NCBI RefSeq assembly: GCF_900110505.1
Contig: NZ_FODZ01000004.1
Coordinates: 62,001-126,000, forward strand
Direction: 5' to 3'
DNA: 64,000 nt
From: Luteibacter sp. UNC138MFCol5.1
GTDB taxonomy: Bacteria > Pseudomonadota > Gammaproteobacteria > Xanthomonadales > Rhodanobacteraceae
Positions 62,676 through 64,000 of this stretch are shown one piece after another. Under the pieces are notes generated by a model, which was not told where the DNA came from, made no database searches, and was given only the letters and a program-made list of their open reading frames with translations. Numbering within the stretch: the first letter of the stretch is position 1; each line of letters opens with the position of its first letter. Position numbers and translations under genes: made by a program.

Positions 62676-64000
62676 ATGCGCGAGTGGTTCAGGGGGATGG
62701 GCAGGGCGGGGCTGATCGCCGTGGCGGCGCTGCTGCTGTGCGCGGCGGCCAGCGCGCCGGACACGCTGGGCAGCTACCAGCACACCGCCTTCCTCAAGAA
62801 GGATGGCGCGCCCGGTGACGTCGCCGGGCTGGTGCAAGGCCGCGACGGCTTCCTCTGGATCATCGGCACGAAGGGGCTGACCCGTTTCGACGGGGTGTCG
62901 TTCACCGCGTTCGAGCCGCCGGCTGGCGAGCGGTTCGAACAGGCCCAGCTCGACCGGGTCGTCGCCGCCCAGGGAGGCGGCGTCTGGGTCACGAACATTC
63001 GAACCGGTCCGTCCCTGGTGAGGCATGGCCACATCGAAACGTTCGGGCCGGCGCAGGGCTTCCCGGGGCGCGGTGGACGTTTCTTCACGGCGCCGGACGG
63101 CACGGTCTGGATCGCGACGCCCGACGGGTACCGCTCGTTCGACGAGGCGCGCCACACGTGGGTACGCCGTCTGCCTGCCTACGACGACCTCGACATGATG
63201 GATGCCGCGTTCGATGCCGACGGCAACCTGTGGATCGCGCGCGCGGCCCTCGCGCCCGCCGTCGTCCCCGAGGGGCGCGATACGCCCGTCGACGTGGCTC
63301 ATGTATCCACCGACATCCGGAAAATCCGGATCGGCCGGTCGGGGCGCATGTACCTCATGGGCACGGACTCGGTGCATTTTTTCCGGCGCGAGGGCCTGTC
63401 GCTGACGGAAACCGCGTTGCCGTTCGACTTCCACGCCTTTGGCCTTTGTGAGGACCGCGAGGGGAACGTGTGGCTGACGTCGCCGACGAACGGCGTGGTC
63501 TTCATATCGCGCGCCGCCATGCAGGCGGCGGAAGAGCGCCACGCGGTGCCGCTGTACGAGACGATGCGCAAGGCGGAAGGGTTGAGCGGCGGCGTGGCGT
63601 GGCCCATCGCGGAGGACACCGACGGCAACGTCTGGATCGGCAGCGAAGGTGGGATCGACCGCTTCACCCGCTCGGTGTTCACGCAGGTCCGCCTTCCCGA
63701 AGGGATCCACGAGGTGTCGGCGGCGGTACTCAAGAATGGGGAAGTGTGGGTCGCAAGCGAGACGCGGCCCGCGATCCATGCCGTGCCGCCGGCGTCCTGG
63801 CAGGAAGCCGGGATCGGCAAGCACGGTTTCGCGGCGTTCCTCGACCGCCATGCCGATGCCGCGCTGATCGCGAATACCACCGGGTTGTGGCGCGCCGATC
63901 AGCGGGGTGCCACGCCGGTGGCGATGTTCGCCAAGCGTGCGAGCGTGGGTCGTCCCGCGTGCGTGGTCAGCGACGCGAAAGGGCGGATCTATCTCTGCCC
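62676..64000 (+). CDS. Two-component/beta-propeller sensor protein, 3' end outside window
   Basis: At least 441 residues, open to the window end. MREWFRGMGRAGLIAVAALLLCAAASA is a signal peptide. Repeated blocks such as GRDGFLWIIGTKGLTRFDG, APDGTVWIATPDGYRSFD, DADGNLWIARAAL, DREGNVWLTSPTNGVVFIS and DTDGNVWIGSEGGIDRFTRS are Reg_prop/two-component-regulator propeller repeats (D-x-x-G-x-hWhG/A), forming a periplasmic sensor. The family normally continues with a histidine kinase, GGDEF or LuxR output domain. The start follows GAAGGG. Function cannot be set without the C-terminus. Confidence 0.88.
   Translation, partial: MREWFRGMGRAGLIAVAALLLCAAASAPDTLGSYQHTAFLKKDGAPGDVAGLVQGRDGFLWIIGTKGLTRFDGVSFTAFEPPAGERFEQAQLDRVVAAQGGGVWVTNIRTGPSLVRHGHIETFGPAQGFPGRGGRFFTAPDGTVWIATPDGYRSFDEARHTWVRRLPAYDDLDMMDAAFDADGNLWIARAALAPAVVPEGRDTPVDVAHVSTDIRKIRIGRSGRMYLMGTDSVHFFRREGLSLTETALPFDFHAFGLCEDREGNVWLTSPTNGVVFISRAAMQAAEERHAVPLYETMRKAEGLSGGVAWPIAEDTDGNVWIGSEGGIDRFTRSVFTQVRLPEGIHEVSAAVLKNGEVWVASETRPAIHAVPPASWQEAGIGKHGFAAFLDRHADAALIANTTGLWRADQRGATPVAMFAKRASVGRPACVVSDAKGRIYLC

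Overview
The window is a continuous, densely coded stretch of a high-GC chromosome. Gene content and codon bias suggest a gammaproteobacterium of the Xanthomonadales, in or near Rhodanobacteraceae (Luteibacter/Dyella-like). This is inferred from family resemblance and from GC-rich palindromic repeats of a type common in that order; no search was run. No insertion sequence, phage, CRISPR array or rRNA was seen. One tRNA gene (tRNA-Sec) is present.

Layout. 1-8.2 kb: the end of a thiamine thiazole operon (thiO-thiS-thiG), a quinone-linked pyruvate dehydrogenase (poxB), an exported GETHGT protein, an aldo/keto reductase (dkgB), and a TetR regulator divergent from a short-chain dehydrogenase (SDR) with twin operator-like palindromes between them. 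8.2-14.8 kb: a royal-jelly-like exported protein with a small monooxygenase-like protein and a VOC-SnoaL fusion, then two SDRs, a LysR regulator and small genes. 14.9-26.8 kb: a YdeP-type molybdoenzyme facing a ten-gene minus-strand operon: desaturase, FAD oxidoreductase, DUF1365, Cfa, DUF1295, second Cfa-like enzyme, lipocalin, ECF sigma factor, ChrR-type anti-sigma factor and an FeS-type photolyase. This looks like a singlet-oxygen/photo-oxidative stress and membrane-lipid remodelling locus.

26.8-45.1 kb: two copies of a ~94-bp palindromic repeat, a GH76 mannanase-like enzyme divergent from a sugar-kinase/sugar-porter pair, and accessory genes: SDRs with LysR regulators, a tautomerase, an M13 peptidase, lipoproteins, a methyltransferase, DUF3140/DUF3606 proteins, a YjaB-type acetyltransferase, two AraC-type regulators and a zinc-type alcohol dehydrogenase. 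45.1-58.2 kb: a complete selenocysteine island. selD lies at one end. A separate minus-strand operon fdoG-fdoH-fdoI-fdhE-selA-selB ends 8 nt before selC (tRNA-Sec). fdoG is read through an in-frame TGA at 57592-57594, directly followed by a SECIS-like hairpin, so the apparent break is a selenocysteine codon and not a frameshift. Everything needed to make selenophosphate, charge tRNA-Sec, insert Sec and assemble the enzyme is encoded here except FdhD and the general SerRS/molybdopterin machinery.

58.2-64 kb: tandem and inverted repeats, an exported epoxide hydrolase, a phosphoglycerate-mutase-like phosphatase coupled to an NAD(P)HX dehydratase, an exported hypothetical protein, and the start of a large beta-propeller sensor that runs off the window.
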